A DNA stretch of 64,000 bases, taken from contig NZ_CP065424.1 of NCBI RefSeq assembly GCF_017809215.1, positions 3,256,001 through 3,320,000 of the forward strand. The letters run 5' to 3'. The notes below the pieces were generated by a model. That model saw only the letters and a program-made list of their open reading frames with translations, had not been told where the DNA came from and did no database searches. This document shows, one piece after another, positions 1 to 8,482 of the stretch; position 1 is the stretch's first letter; each line of letters starts with the position of its first letter. This stretch comes from Heyndrickxia oleronia. Lineage in GTDB: Bacteria; Bacillota; Bacilli; Bacillales; Bacillaceae_C. Both the position numbers and the translations under genes were made by a program.

Positions 1-619
1 CGGACATATCTGGCATTCTTCTTCCTTTTGCATCAGAATAAAATTGAACCGAACCCTTGTCCCCTTTTAATTCCTCATCATAATATAGCTCAAGACCCAT
101 TAGTCCTTGATTATCTATTCCCGTAAATCCTAGAACATGTGATAAATAACTATCGAAAGGATAATACCTCTTCGAATCTTCACCAATATATACTCCCTTT
201 AACTTTAAGTCTCGTACAGCTTTTGCTTTTTCATTTGAAATTTTTCTACCTTCTTTAATACGTTGTATATTTACAATAGTTGAAACTTGTTTATAAATAC
301 TTTCTTTTGATGCGTCTAATACAGCTGCTAGTTTCTCTGCCGTTTCAGCTGGGTTTTCAACCTGTCTTGGAACGACGAAAACAGTTGGTGCACTTTTATT
401 GGTAGCAATCGCTACCCCATTGCGGTCGACAATTTTTCCTCTTTCAGGCTCAAAAGGGATTTCACGACTCCATAATTCCTTTGCACCACTTGTTAACCAG
501 TTTCCAAGAGCTAATTGCACATATCCTAATCGTATATCAATGACCCCGAAAATTATTATGCCAACTAAGAGTGTGATGACTAATCGTTTTCTTACTGTTA
601 CATTAGAAACACGCTTCAC
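1..619 (-). CDS. spoVD: SpoVD, sporulation-specific penicillin-binding protein (N-terminal part; gene runs off the left edge)
   Basis: Class B penicillin-binding protein needed for spore cortex peptidoglycan. About 206 N-terminal residues are visible: a short basic cytoplasmic tail, one transmembrane segment (residues about 12-30), then the start of the PBP dimerisation region with the RGKIVDRNG motif. The transpeptidase motifs lie beyond the window. I start it at a GTG (617-619) because a good ribosome binding site, gaggaggaac, precedes it and no ATG fits. It follows pbpB with a terminator between, the order seen in the B. subtilis division cluster. The assignment rests on family resemblance plus this order; sporulation-specific expression is inferred. 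Confidence 0.9.
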   Translation of the reverse strand, partial: MKRVSNVTVRKRLVITLLVGIIIFGVIDIRLGYVQLALGNWLTSGAKELWSREIPFEPERGKIVDRNGVAIATNKSAPTVFVVPRQVENPAETAEKLAAVLDASKESIYKQVSTIVNIQRIKEGRKISNEKAKAVRDLKLKGVYIGEDSKRYYPFDSYLSHVLGFTGIDNQGLMGLELYYDEELKGDKGSVQFYSDAKGRRMPDMS

Positions 620-719
620 CTAAATGTTCCTCCTCTACAAACCCATTCTGGATATTTTAGGGACTAACCTCATTATTAGAAGCTTATGCTTGTACAGTTT
701 CCAATAGAACAGAGGCATA

Positions 720-766
720 ATAAAAACAAAAGAGGGCTGAGCCCACCATACAAGTGGGATCAGCCC
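720..766 (-). terminator. Rho-independent terminator after pbpB
   Basis: GGGCTGA and CCCAC (734-746) pair with GTGGG and TCAGCCC (754-766), leaving an 8-nt loop. A U-rich run follows in the minus direction (720-733). It separates pbpB from spoVD, so spoVD probably has its own promoter in the gap. Confidence 0.85.
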
Positions 767-793
767 ATTAAACAGCAAATCCTTATGAATCTT

Positions 794-2995
794 TTAATCG
801 AGAGGAGTGTCTTCGTCTTTCTTTTTTTCTACTTTACTTTTTTGCTTGATTGTTTGTTCAGTAGATTGGAAATTAACAACTAAATGATCACCTTTTTTAA
901 CCGGTGAAGTAGGTTGAATATTTTGCTTAGTGACATAGCCGGAACCTACCATATTAAGCTTTAACTCTAGTAATTCAGCTACTTTCATTACATCACTTTT
1001 CGACCAATTGATCATGTTTGGTACCGTTGGATCTCCATCAGTTTTTAGAATAATTTTTTCCCCTTTTAGTACAGCTGTTTGCGGTCGAGGTAATTGATCA
1101 ACCACTTTGGTTCCTGTTCCAAGTGTCACAACTTCATATCCTAAATTCCCTAAAGATCCTTTCGCTTCCTCTACTGTTTGCCCTGCTAGATCTGGAATTT
1201 TTGTTTGCTTGACCTTTGCCATTTTTTCCGGTTTGATATTCAAATATTGCAAACTATTCTTCATGACAGGATTAAAGATCATTGCTACTGGTTCCGACCC
1301 TGTTTCTGTTTCTGATAAGTGCGGCTTCTTCACAGCAACATACACAATCAATTCAGGATCATTCTGTGGGGCCATTCCAAGGAAAGAAAAAATATAATTA
1401 TCCTTCCCTGTCATATATCCTCCCCCACTAGAATTTGGTATTTGGGCAGTACCCGTTTTCCCTGTAACAGAGTAACCTTCAATATTATAAATTCTTCCAG
1501 TACCTTTTTCACTTGTAACGACAGTACGCAGTATATCCCGAACCTCTTTAGCTGTATCTGAGCTAATTGGAGTACCCACCACTTCTGGTTTTGTTTCTTC
1601 TACTTTATCATTATTTGGATCCACAATTTTGTCTATCACATAAGGCTTCATCATTTTTCCATCATTGGCAACAGCCGTTGCCGCTTGTATCATTTGAATA
1701 GGTGTTACTGTAGTTCCTTGACCAAAGGTAGTCGTGTACTTCTCAATTGGCCAATTATATAATATATTTCCGCTTGACTCATTTGGTAAACCAATATTCG
1801 TTTTTTGACCAAAATGAAAACGATCTAAATACTTCCTAAAGGTATCTTGACCAATTAAATCAAGTAAATTAGCGAATGCTACATTGGATGAACGCTGAAC
1901 ACCTTCTAAATAAGTAATTGGTCCCCAGCCTCTTCCCCAGTTATGATCTTTAATTGGATTTGGAACATTTTTAACAAAATATTGTCCTGATTGATACCAT
2001 GCATTTGGGTTAAATACACCCTCTTGTACTGCGGTTGCTAATGTGAAAATTTTCATTGTTGATCCTGGTTCAATTGATGATTCAACAGCTAAATTTTGCC
2101 ACTGCTTTTCAATTCCATCTCTTGTCATCGAATTAAAGGTTGGTCTTTGTGACATTCCAAGTATTTTCCCAGTTTTGGGATCTGCTACAATAGCAACAAT
2201 ATTTTCTGGATTGTATTTTTCAACCGCCTTATTCATCGCATCCTCTAAAAAAATCTGGATTTTTTTATCAAGAGTTAAATAAATATCCTTACCATCTTTC
2301 GGCTTGGTCACCTTCTTTTTAGAACCAGGCAGTAAATAACGCCAATAATCACTTTCAAATTGAATTTTTCCATTTACCCCTTGTAGATCCTGATCATAAA
2401 CCTTTTCTATCCCCATTTTTCCAGTTGTATTGACCGACTCCCCATCCTTCTGTGCATAGCCAATTAAATGAGAAGCGAATACACCATTCGGATAAAAACG
2501 TTTAGATTCACGGATGAACTGGATACCGGGCAATTTAAGCTTATCTATTTCATTTTTTGTTTTCAGCGGTACATCACTGCCCGCCTTACCAAATTCAACT
2601 TGTTTTGCACCTTTTTTAGTCAATATTTTATATATTTCGGCTTCTGACATATCAATATACTTTGATAATTCTGTAGCCGTTTTTTGAGGATCGGTTACAT
2701 GATTTGGTTTCTTCGGATCAATCGTCATTTTCTTATCAAGAATCGCAACCAATCGATATGATGTAGTATCCTCTGCAATAACCTCTCCATGGCTATCAAA
2801 AATATTTCCTCTTTTTGCTTCAATAATATCTTTCCGTAAATGTTGTTTAGCTGCTTCTGTAGTTAATTTAGTGCCATTAACCTCTCCAGTGACCTGAATA
2901 GTTAGAAAACGGATGATTAAGATAAAAAAAAGCAGACCGAATATCAGAAATAAAACGGCCGCTCCTATGTTCATGCTAACTTTGCTTCTCTTCAT
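794..2995 (-). CDS. pbpB: PBP2B, division-specific class B penicillin-binding protein with PASTA domains
   Basis: Septal transpeptidase of the divisome, 733 residues, membrane-anchored and facing outwards. A single membrane segment (about 10-34) is followed by the dimerisation domain (RGNIFD near 62) and the transpeptidase domain. The active-site motifs are intact: S312-T-M-K315, S369-S-N371 and K513-T-G. Two PASTA repeats follow (about 595-715), then a charged tail. Its ATG overlaps the end of ftsL by 4 bp, which suggests translational coupling. Length and architecture match B. subtilis PBP2B. Known family role: septal crosslinking with FtsW; regulation here is inferred from the mraZ-led operon. 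Confidence 0.96.
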   Translation of the reverse strand: MKRSKVSMNIGAAVLFLIFGLLFFILIIRFLTIQVTGEVNGTKLTTEAAKQHLRKDIIEAKRGNIFDSHGEVIAEDTTSYRLVAILDKKMTIDPKKPNHVTDPQKTATELSKYIDMSEAEIYKILTKKGAKQVEFGKAGSDVPLKTKNEIDKLKLPGIQFIRESKRFYPNGVFASHLIGYAQKDGESVNTTGKMGIEKVYDQDLQGVNGKIQFESDYWRYLLPGSKKKVTKPKDGKDIYLTLDKKIQIFLEDAMNKAVEKYNPENIVAIVADPKTGKILGMSQRPTFNSMTRDGIEKQWQNLAVESSIEPGSTMKIFTLATAVQEGVFNPNAWYQSGQYFVKNVPNPIKDHNWGRGWGPITYLEGVQRSSNVAFANLLDLIGQDTFRKYLDRFHFGQKTNIGLPNESSGNILYNWPIEKYTTTFGQGTTVTPIQMIQAATAVANDGKMMKPYVIDKIVDPNNDKVEETKPEVVGTPISSDTAKEVRDILRTVVTSEKGTGRIYNIEGYSVTGKTGTAQIPNSSGGGYMTGKDNYIFSFLGMAPQNDPELIVYVAVKKPHLSETETGSEPVAMIFNPVMKNSLQYLNIKPEKMAKVKQTKIPDLAGQTVEEAKGSLGNLGYEVVTLGTGTKVVDQLPRPQTAVLKGEKIILKTDGDPTVPNMINWSKSDVMKVAELLELKLNMVGSGYVTKQNIQPTSPVKKGDHLVVNFQSTEQTIKQKSKVEKKKDEDTPLD

Positions 2996-3354
2996 TTCTC
3001 TTCAACAACCTTAACATTATTTTCATTTAATTTTAATCCTAATTCTTTCGCTTTCTTCCAGATTCGTTCATATGTACTCATATCACTGACCTGCATTTTC
3101 AAATCATCATTTACCTTTTTTTTACTTTGAATGGAGGTTTCTAGTCCATGAATGTCCTTATTAATAAAATAAATCGATGCTTGAGTCGAAATAATTTTGA
3201 TGGACATAAAACATACAAAAGCAATAAATAATCCTGCAATCAGTTTTTCTCCAGGTGTAATTTTCCTTCTCTTATGTACAGGTTTTATCTGCGTTTCAGT
3301 TTTTGGTTTCGGTTGTACATATGTTTGTTGTTGTTTTCTTGCTAAGTTACTCAA
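2992..3354 (-). CDS. ftsL: FtsL, bitopic cell-division protein
   Basis: Small divisome protein that works with DivIB and DivIC in activating septal synthesis. It has a basic cytoplasmic N-terminus (about 1-48), one membrane segment (about 49-68), and an extracellular coiled coil. I start at TTG (3352-3354) because GGAGGG lies 6 nt upstream and the resulting protein begins MSNLA, as B. subtilis FtsL does; a longer reading would put that Shine-Dalgarno inside the coding region. It sits between rsmH and pbpB and overlaps pbpB by 4 bp. Confidence 0.92.
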   Translation of the reverse strand: MSNLARKQQQTYVQPKPKTETQIKPVHKRRKITPGEKLIAGLFIAFVCFMSIKIISTQASIYFINKDIHGLETSIQSKKKVNDDLKMQVSDMSTYERIWKKAKELGLKLNENNVKVVEEK

Positions 3355-3385
3355 AGAACTCCCTCCATTCAAACACTATTTTTAG

Positions 3386-4318
3386 TTAATTTTTCTCTGC
3401 AATTCTGAGTTTTGCTGATCTTGCACGATTATTTTCGACTAATTCCTCTTCTGAAGGTATAATTGGTTTTCTAGTAATGATTTTCAACTTCGGTTTAAAC
3501 TCATCAGGAACGATAGGCAATCCAGGTGGTAATTCTGGACCTGTACTCGCTTCTTTGAAAATGGTTTTGCAAATACGATCCTCTAATGAATGGAATGTGA
3601 TAACACTAATTCGACCTTGTGGATGCAATAACTCAATCGCATCTTTAAGTGATTCCTCGAATACTCCTAATTCATCATTAACAGCAATCCGAATTGCTTG
3701 AAACACACGTTTCGCCGGATGGCCACCCTTTCTTCTTGCTGGGGCTGGAATTCCCTCTTTAATTAAATCAACTAATTGACTAGTTGTTTTAATTGGTTCC
3801 TTTTCTCTAGCTGCTTCGATTTTTCTAGCAATTTGTTTTGAAAATTTTTCTTCACCATATTTATAAAAAATTCGAACTAAATCCTCATATGGCCATGAAT
3901 TGATAACTTCATATGCAGAAATATCTCCTTCTAGATCCATGCGCATATCTAACGGTGCATCATGATGATAACTAAATCCTCTCTCAGGAGTATCTAGTTG
4001 TGGAGATGAAACACCTAGATCATAAAGAATTCCATCTACTTTTTCTACACCAAGTCGATTTAATTCGTCCTTTATGTAGCGAAAATTACTTTTTATAAAA
4101 ACAACTTGATTTTCGTATTTTTTAAGTTTTTCTTTTGCATGTGCAATGGCTGTTTCATCTTGATCAAAAGCATATAATCTTCCTTCGGATGATAATTGTG
4201 AAACCAAGTATTCACTATGTCCAGCACCACCAAGTGTACAGTCAACATAAATACCATCAGGTTTAATATTCAGTCCATCGACTGTTTCTCTTAATAAAAC
4301 GGTTGTATGTTCAAACAT
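3386..4318 (-). CDS. rsmH: RsmH (MraW), 16S rRNA m4C1402 methyltransferase
   Basis: SAM-dependent N4-methylation of C1402 in 16S rRNA. The 310 residues match the family length. Visible motifs are [13 protein letters not shown] at the start, the SAM-binding [11 protein letters not shown] (about 25-35), [12 protein letters not shown] (about 99-110), RGFSY, and [10 protein letters not shown] near 241. The start ATG has AAAGGTGA upstream. Second gene of the mraZ cluster, 40 bp after mraZ and about 30 bp before ftsL, so probably co-transcribed. Confidence 0.96.
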   Translation of the reverse strand: MFEHTTVLLRETVDGLNIKPDGIYVDCTLGGAGHSEYLVSQLSSEGRLYAFDQDETAIAHAKEKLKKYENQVVFIKSNFRYIKDELNRLGVEKVDGILYDLGVSSPQLDTPERGFSYHHDAPLDMRMDLEGDISAYEVINSWPYEDLVRIFYKYGEEKFSKQIARKIEAAREKEPIKTTSQLVDLIKEGIPAPARRKGGHPAKRVFQAIRIAVNDELGVFEESLKDAIELLHPQGRISVITFHSLEDRICKTIFKEASTGPELPPGLPIVPDEFKPKLKIITRKPIIPSEEELVENNRARSAKLRIAEKN

Positions 4319-4358
4319 GTTGCAATCACCTTTCTAACGAATAGTAAATAGAGTAAAG

Positions 4359-4790
4359 TTAAATATCAAAGCCAATCATATTTTCCGCTATTTCCGTAAA
4401 TGATTCTTCCGACTCTTCAAAGTAGTCTCCCCATAAATCTTTACTCCAAATCTCAATTCGATTAGAAACTCCCAAAACAATGCATTCTTTTTGTAACTGT
4501 GCATAACTAACGAGTGGGGAAGGAATATTAATTCTTCCTTGTTTGTCAATTTCACTTTCGGAGGCACCTGAAAAGAAAAAACGGGTAAATGCTCTTGCAT
4601 CTTTTTTTGTTAAGGGGAGGGCTTTTAACTTTTCTTCTACTTGCTTCCACTCGTCCATTGGGTATCCAAATAAACATTTATCTAAGCCCCTAGTGATAAC
4701 AAATGTCTCACCAAGAAGTTCACGAAACTTTGCAGGGATAATTAAACGTCCCTTTGCATCAATGTTATGTTGGTATTCCCCCATGAACAT
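4359..4790 (-). CDS. mraZ: MraZ, transcriptional regulator of the division cluster
   Basis: AbrB/SpoVT-like DNA-binding protein made of two SpoVT-AbrB repeats; 143 residues from this [18 protein letters not shown] and DKQGRINIP are the two DNA-binding loops (DxKGR type). I chose the ATG at 4788-4790, which gives the MFMGEYQ start conserved in Bacillus. An in-frame GTG at 4805 is possible, but it would use the GTGGGGG run that probably serves as ribosome binding site. MraZ represses its own operon in the bacteria studied, and the repeats just upstream fit that role. Confidence 0.94.
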   Translation of the reverse strand: MFMGEYQHNIDAKGRLIIPAKFRELLGETFVITRGLDKCLFGYPMDEWKQVEEKLKALPLTKKDARAFTRFFFSGASESEIDKQGRINIPSPLVSYAQLQKECIVLGVSNRIEIWSKDLWGDYFEESEESFTEIAENMIGFDI

Positions 4791-4820
4791 AGTACAAGCC
4801 CCCACTTTCTATAAATAATG

Positions 4821-4848
4821 TACCACATTCCCCCACCTTTCACCACCT
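4821..4848 (-). promoter_or_regulatory. MraZ operator: three GTGG repeats, 10 bp apart
   Basis: On the minus strand the core GTGG occurs at 4843-4846, 4833-4836 and 4823-4826, an exact 10-bp period, with purine-rich spacers. A fourth copy, at 4802-4805, lies 21 bp further toward mraZ and overlaps its presumed ribosome binding site. Studied MraZ proteins bind three or more TGGGN or GTGG-type direct repeats with this period upstream of mraZ. The promoter itself I cannot place with confidence. Confidence 0.75.
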
Positions 4849-5019
4849 CTTTTTAACTATTTCCTACACTAGCAAAAAATCCCTTCTTTTTTTTAGAATT
4901 TTTTAACTTCATTTTTAGACACATCTATGCAGTAATTGCAAAAAAACAGTAATATTAATGAATTTTTCGTCAGAATAAACAGGTCTTTTTACCCATATTT
5001 TTTAACAACAATGGCGAAA

Positions 5020-5055
5020 AAAGAAAAAAAATAAACTAGCTATAAAAGCTAGTTT
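5020..5055 (-). terminator. Terminator of bshC
   Basis: AAACTAGCT (5033-5041) pairs with AGCTAGTTT (5047-5055). A long U-rich run follows in the minus direction. The stem begins inside the bshC stop codon, so translation and termination signals abut. Confidence 0.8.
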
Positions 5056-6673
5056 ATATTCGTATCAATTTATGTGTTCCATCAAATACATAATTTAATT
5101 TCATTATTTGACTTAGAAATTCTTCACCATATTTATTCATAAAGTAATAAATATTCCACAGTCGCTCTTGTGGGGCCCCATTCGGCCTTAATAATCTTTC
5201 CATACGATTTAATCTTTCAAGTGAGTTATCATTTTTTTGCATGGTCAGTAGGTTTGCTTTTCTTTGCAAAAATTCAAGCTGCTTTAAATGAAATTGCAAA
5301 TTCTTTTCAACAATAGGCAATAAACTTTTATCTGCAGAATCCTTCAAATATTGGTATTGTTTTTCTAGAAAAACACTTGTCTCATCGATAATTGTTTCAG
5401 TCGTTTGGTCTTTAATTGAATTCCAATATTGCTGACGTTCTATTTCTAATCCATTACGTATAATCTTTTCAGCAGATAAATTCAAATGTTTGATATCGGA
5501 TTCTATTGAACGCTCCAAAAAAGTAATATTAAGTCTTGGAATAATTGGGGGCATAAGTATGTTTAGACTTTCAAATGCAAGTTTTAATTCTCCCCAGTAG
5601 GCAATTTCACCTGGTCCAGCAATAAATGCTAAAGTGGGAAAAAGGCTTTCTTGCATTATGGGTCTCGTCACCACATTATTACTAAATGCTTCAGGTTTTT
5701 CTTCTAATAAAGTGAGTAAATCATCCTTTGTAAAGAAGCAATCACCACTTTTTCCCACAAATCCATTTTTAGCCTTGTTAAATTCTAATAGTTGTCTTTC
5801 ATGACCATCATAATAAAATAGATTTAATGCATTTTCACTAATGTCAATTGTATTAGGAAAATCAAACCCATTAATTATATTTTGTTGTTTAAGAACTTGT
5901 TCAGTAATCTTCTCGTAGTTTTCAATCATGTTTCGAAAGAATGGCTTTTCTAATTCACGAAGTTGTTTATCTGCTGAATCAATTACTAATAAGCCATATT
6001 TTTTAAACATATCAACGACTAGATAGGTAAAAAAATCAACAATTGTTCTAGAATGATTAATGGCTTCGTCAATCGATTTCATTATTTTCTTTGTTTCTAG
6101 CGTTTCACCAAAATGCTCAAAAACCTTGTTTACCCATTTCTGCATATGCTCTTTGTCAAATTCAAGATCTGATACCATTCTTTTGTCAATTGGTCCTTCT
6201 GCATAACTGATTTTTTTAATGGATCTTTCACTTTCAGCATATACATGATTCACTTCCAAATAATCGTGATCTTCACCAGCTATCCAGAAAACAGGAATAA
6301 CAGGACACTTTAATTTCTCTTCTTGTTCTCGAGCTAGAATAATAATAGAAATGATCTTATGAATGGTATATAAAGGACCTGTTAATAATCCAGCCTGCTG
6401 CCCACCGATTACAACCAAAGAATCATCCTGTTGCAACTTATTCAAGGATTGCTGGATTTCATTAGATTTAGGAAAACGATCCATATATTGTTCAATACAT
6501 TTAACAAGTTCTTGCCTTGCAAAATTTCGATTATGTAAATCTTCCATCCTTTTTTTAAAGACAGTCTTTTCCTTTATATCATAATGAAAAAAATGATTCA
6601 CTGGTTCCTCTTGTTCTAGATAAAGTGAAGCAAAACGATTTGTTGCTGGAATCGAAATATTTTCCAGTTCCAT
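5054..6673 (-). CDS. bshC: BshC, bacillithiol synthase (cysteine-adding enzyme)
   Basis: Last step of bacillithiol synthesis: joins cysteine to GlcN-malate. The 539 residues match BshC (YllA) length. Visible are a nucleotide-binding-like core with VVIGGQQAGLLTGPLY (about 87-102), the IAGEDHDYLEVNH motif (about 131-143), AGPGEIAYWGEL, and a coiled-coil stretch near 440-480. Cytoplasmic. It is transcribed alone toward mraZ, from the region after DUF3397, with its own terminator. Location between panE and mraZ is conserved in Bacillus. Function rests on the family. Confidence 0.93.
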   Translation of the reverse strand: MELENISIPATNRFASLYLEQEEPVNHFFHYDIKEKTVFKKRMEDLHNRNFARQELVKCIEQYMDRFPKSNEIQQSLNKLQQDDSLVVIGGQQAGLLTGPLYTIHKIISIIILAREQEEKLKCPVIPVFWIAGEDHDYLEVNHVYAESERSIKKISYAEGPIDKRMVSDLEFDKEHMQKWVNKVFEHFGETLETKKIMKSIDEAINHSRTIVDFFTYLVVDMFKKYGLLVIDSADKQLRELEKPFFRNMIENYEKITEQVLKQQNIINGFDFPNTIDISENALNLFYYDGHERQLLEFNKAKNGFVGKSGDCFFTKDDLLTLLEEKPEAFSNNVVTRPIMQESLFPTLAFIAGPGEIAYWGELKLAFESLNILMPPIIPRLNITFLERSIESDIKHLNLSAEKIIRNGLEIERQQYWNSIKDQTTETIIDETSVFLEKQYQYLKDSADKSLLPIVEKNLQFHLKQLEFLQRKANLLTMQKNDNSLERLNRMERLLRPNGAPQERLWNIYYFMNKYGEEFLSQIMKLNYVFDGTHKLIRI

Positions 6674-6810
6674 AGAGTCAATTCTCCCTTTCTTTACGCA
6701 ATACTAGTATGGAGCTTATGTCGGCCCCACCATTAACGATAAACGCATACATTCTTAAAGAGTATAACATCACCAGATTAGAAAATAAAAAAACTTGCCT
6801 TCAAATTTTT

Positions 6811-7203
6811 TTAGCTCATAACAGAATCTAATATTCTTGAGGTCATTCCATAAACAAACAAAATTATATATATTGTGGTAAAAAATAAAAAATTCAATCT
6901 CCAAAACCCTTTAAAAACTCGCGAATACTCTATTTCATCTCGAACAGATCGGTAAAATACGACAAATACTAATCCAATCATCAAGATAATTAACATAATT
7001 AACCACAGTAAAGATTGGCCCCATATCCCTTTAATTAAAAAGTGTACGGAGATGATTAAAATTAGAGTAGTAATATCAATTGCTATAGACACTGCCCTAC
7101 GATGATTTCTTGTTAATTGTTTTACTAGGATAAATGAAAGGAAATAGCCAAGAAAAGGGAGCATAATAAAAATTGAAATAAATGAAGACAAAAAAGCACC
7201 CAT
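6811..7203 (-). CDS. DUF3397-family membrane protein
   Basis: 130 residues with four predicted membrane segments (about 5-28, 38-57, 63-86, 102-123) and basic loops (RNHRR near 33, RSVRDEIEYSR near 85). No enzymatic motif is visible. The start ATG directly follows the panE stop (7204-7206) and has GAAAGGAAGGG upstream, so it is co-transcribed with panE. I recognise it as DUF3397, a Bacillales membrane family at this locus without a known function. Confidence 0.75.
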   Translation of the reverse strand: MGAFLSSFISIFIMLPFLGYFLSFILVKQLTRNHRRAVSIAIDITTLILIISVHFLIKGIWGQSLLWLIMLIILMIGLVFVVFYRSVRDEIEYSRVFKGFWRLNFLFFTTIYIILFVYGMTSRILDSVMS

Positions 7204-8097
7204 TCAATGATCCCTTCCTTTCTCTAATCCCTTTACCATATAATATAAGGTATTTGTTATCGGCAGTGGTATTCCTTTTTCTTGCGCAAGATTTAATATG
7301 TATCCAATAATGGCATCTATTTCGGTTGTCCTATGAGCTTTAATGTCCTTAAGCATGGAAGACTCATTATCTGCTGTATTTTTACAAACAGAAATAATGT
7401 CCATTAATAACTGATCCTGATTCATATGAGGAAATAAAAGGATGATTTCTTGATATAGTTCTCGAAAAAGCTTATGATAGTTTTCATTTTTGATTAATTC
7501 TCCATTTTTCACCTGTAGGATCGCCGTCAAAGGATTGATCATTGCGTTGACTAAAAGCTTTTTCAAAAGAACATCTTCATGGCTTTCATACATTCGAAAA
7601 GGGAAATTTAGAATCTCTTCTTTAACAAGAAATTGAACCGAATTTATCGGACCTTTATAAGAAGCAATATTGGTTATTCCTACACCATTATGGATAACCA
7701 TCGTTTCATTTAATTTTAGCGCTCCATGTTCAATTGACCCAACAAAAATGGATTGATGTTTCAATTTATTAATCAATGTCAAATGCATCATTCCATTTTG
7801 CAAAAATAAAAGGGGAATCTTTGTTTCAATCTGTTGAATTGTTGGGAGAAGATCTTCTAATTGATATTGTTTCACTGCAATAATCATTAAATCTTGGCTG
7901 TTCATTTCCTCGCGTTTAACTGTTGCAGAAACGTTCTGGTTAATGTTATTTTGCCTCAATTGGACAGTAATTCCTTTATTATTAATCAATTTTGCCTGTT
8001 CTTCTCTACGAGGAAAAATAGTGACTTTAAAGCGTTGACTAAGGTAGGCAGCAAATAATAATCCAATTGAGCCTGCACCTACTATTCCGATTTTCAT
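7204..8097 (-). CDS. panE: 2-dehydropantoate 2-reductase (ketopantoate reductase)
   Basis: NADPH-dependent reduction of ketopantoate to pantoate for coenzyme A synthesis. The Rossmann motif GIVGAGSIG is at residues 3-11. IAVKQYQ near 73-79 carries the conserved lysine region, and KLLVNAMINPLTAI near 180 is the helix with the catalytic Lys and substrate Asn. 297 residues, typical length. RBS GAGGGA precedes the ATG. First of two genes with the DUF3397 gene. The orthologous position in B. subtilis is ylbQ (panE). Confidence 0.93.
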   Translation of the reverse strand: MKIGIVGAGSIGLLFAAYLSQRFKVTIFPRREEQAKLINNKGITVQLRQNNINQNVSATVKREEMNSQDLMIIAVKQYQLEDLLPTIQQIETKIPLLFLQNGMMHLTLINKLKHQSIFVGSIEHGALKLNETMVIHNGVGITNIASYKGPINSVQFLVKEEILNFPFRMYESHEDVLLKKLLVNAMINPLTAILQVKNGELIKNENYHKLFRELYQEIILLFPHMNQDQLLMDIISVCKNTADNESSMLKDIKAHRTTEIDAIIGYILNLAQEKGIPLPITNTLYYMVKGLEKGRDH

Positions 8098-8188
8098 AGA
8101 ATCCCTCGTTTATCAATGTAATATGTAAGACTATTGTATCAAATTGTTGTAAAAGTGGGAAAAAATAAAGGATTGTCTATATAAAAAA

Positions 8189-8379
8189 AGGTTGTTTTCC
8201 TATCATTTGTTACTTTTATAACAGCCCAACTGCCGTCATTTACACCAAAAAAAGGATTCAGCATTCTTATGGAGTTTCCACCTCTTTTCTCAAGGAAATG
8301 AAAGACGTAGCTGCTTTCAACTGATAGAAATTAGCTGAAACTTTCCTTAAATAGCAACAATGTTTGAAAAAAGAGTCTA
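8189..8379 (+). repeat. Dispersed intergenic repeat, copy A
   Basis: About 190 bp. The left end (gttgttttcctatcatttgt) and right end (atagcaacaatgtttgaaaa) form an imperfect inverted repeat. Internal blocks GGATTCAGCATTCTTATGGAG and CCTCTTTTCTCA match the other copies (one extra base in the first block is shared with copy D at 24727). It fills the gap between the carboxylase operon's end and panE. Confidence 0.75.
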
Positions 8380-8462
8380 AAAAAAAAGAGGCAGGCCTCA
8401 CAAATAATTATCTGCTAAATAGAATGATATTCTAGATAATTATTTTGTGCGCAGGCTGCCCC
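8380..8462 (-). terminator. Very long terminator hairpin after the acyl-CoA carboxylase operon
   Basis: GAGGCAGGCCTCACAAATAA (8388-8407) continues through TTATCT and pairs with AGATAATTATTTTGTG and CAGGCTGCCCC on the other side (8434-8462), about 25 bp of stem with small mismatches. A U run follows (8380-8387, minus direction). The loop holds a second small hairpin, AGAAT-ATC-ATTCT. Confidence 0.85.
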
Positions 8463-8482
8463 TTATAAAAAACAACTCATTT

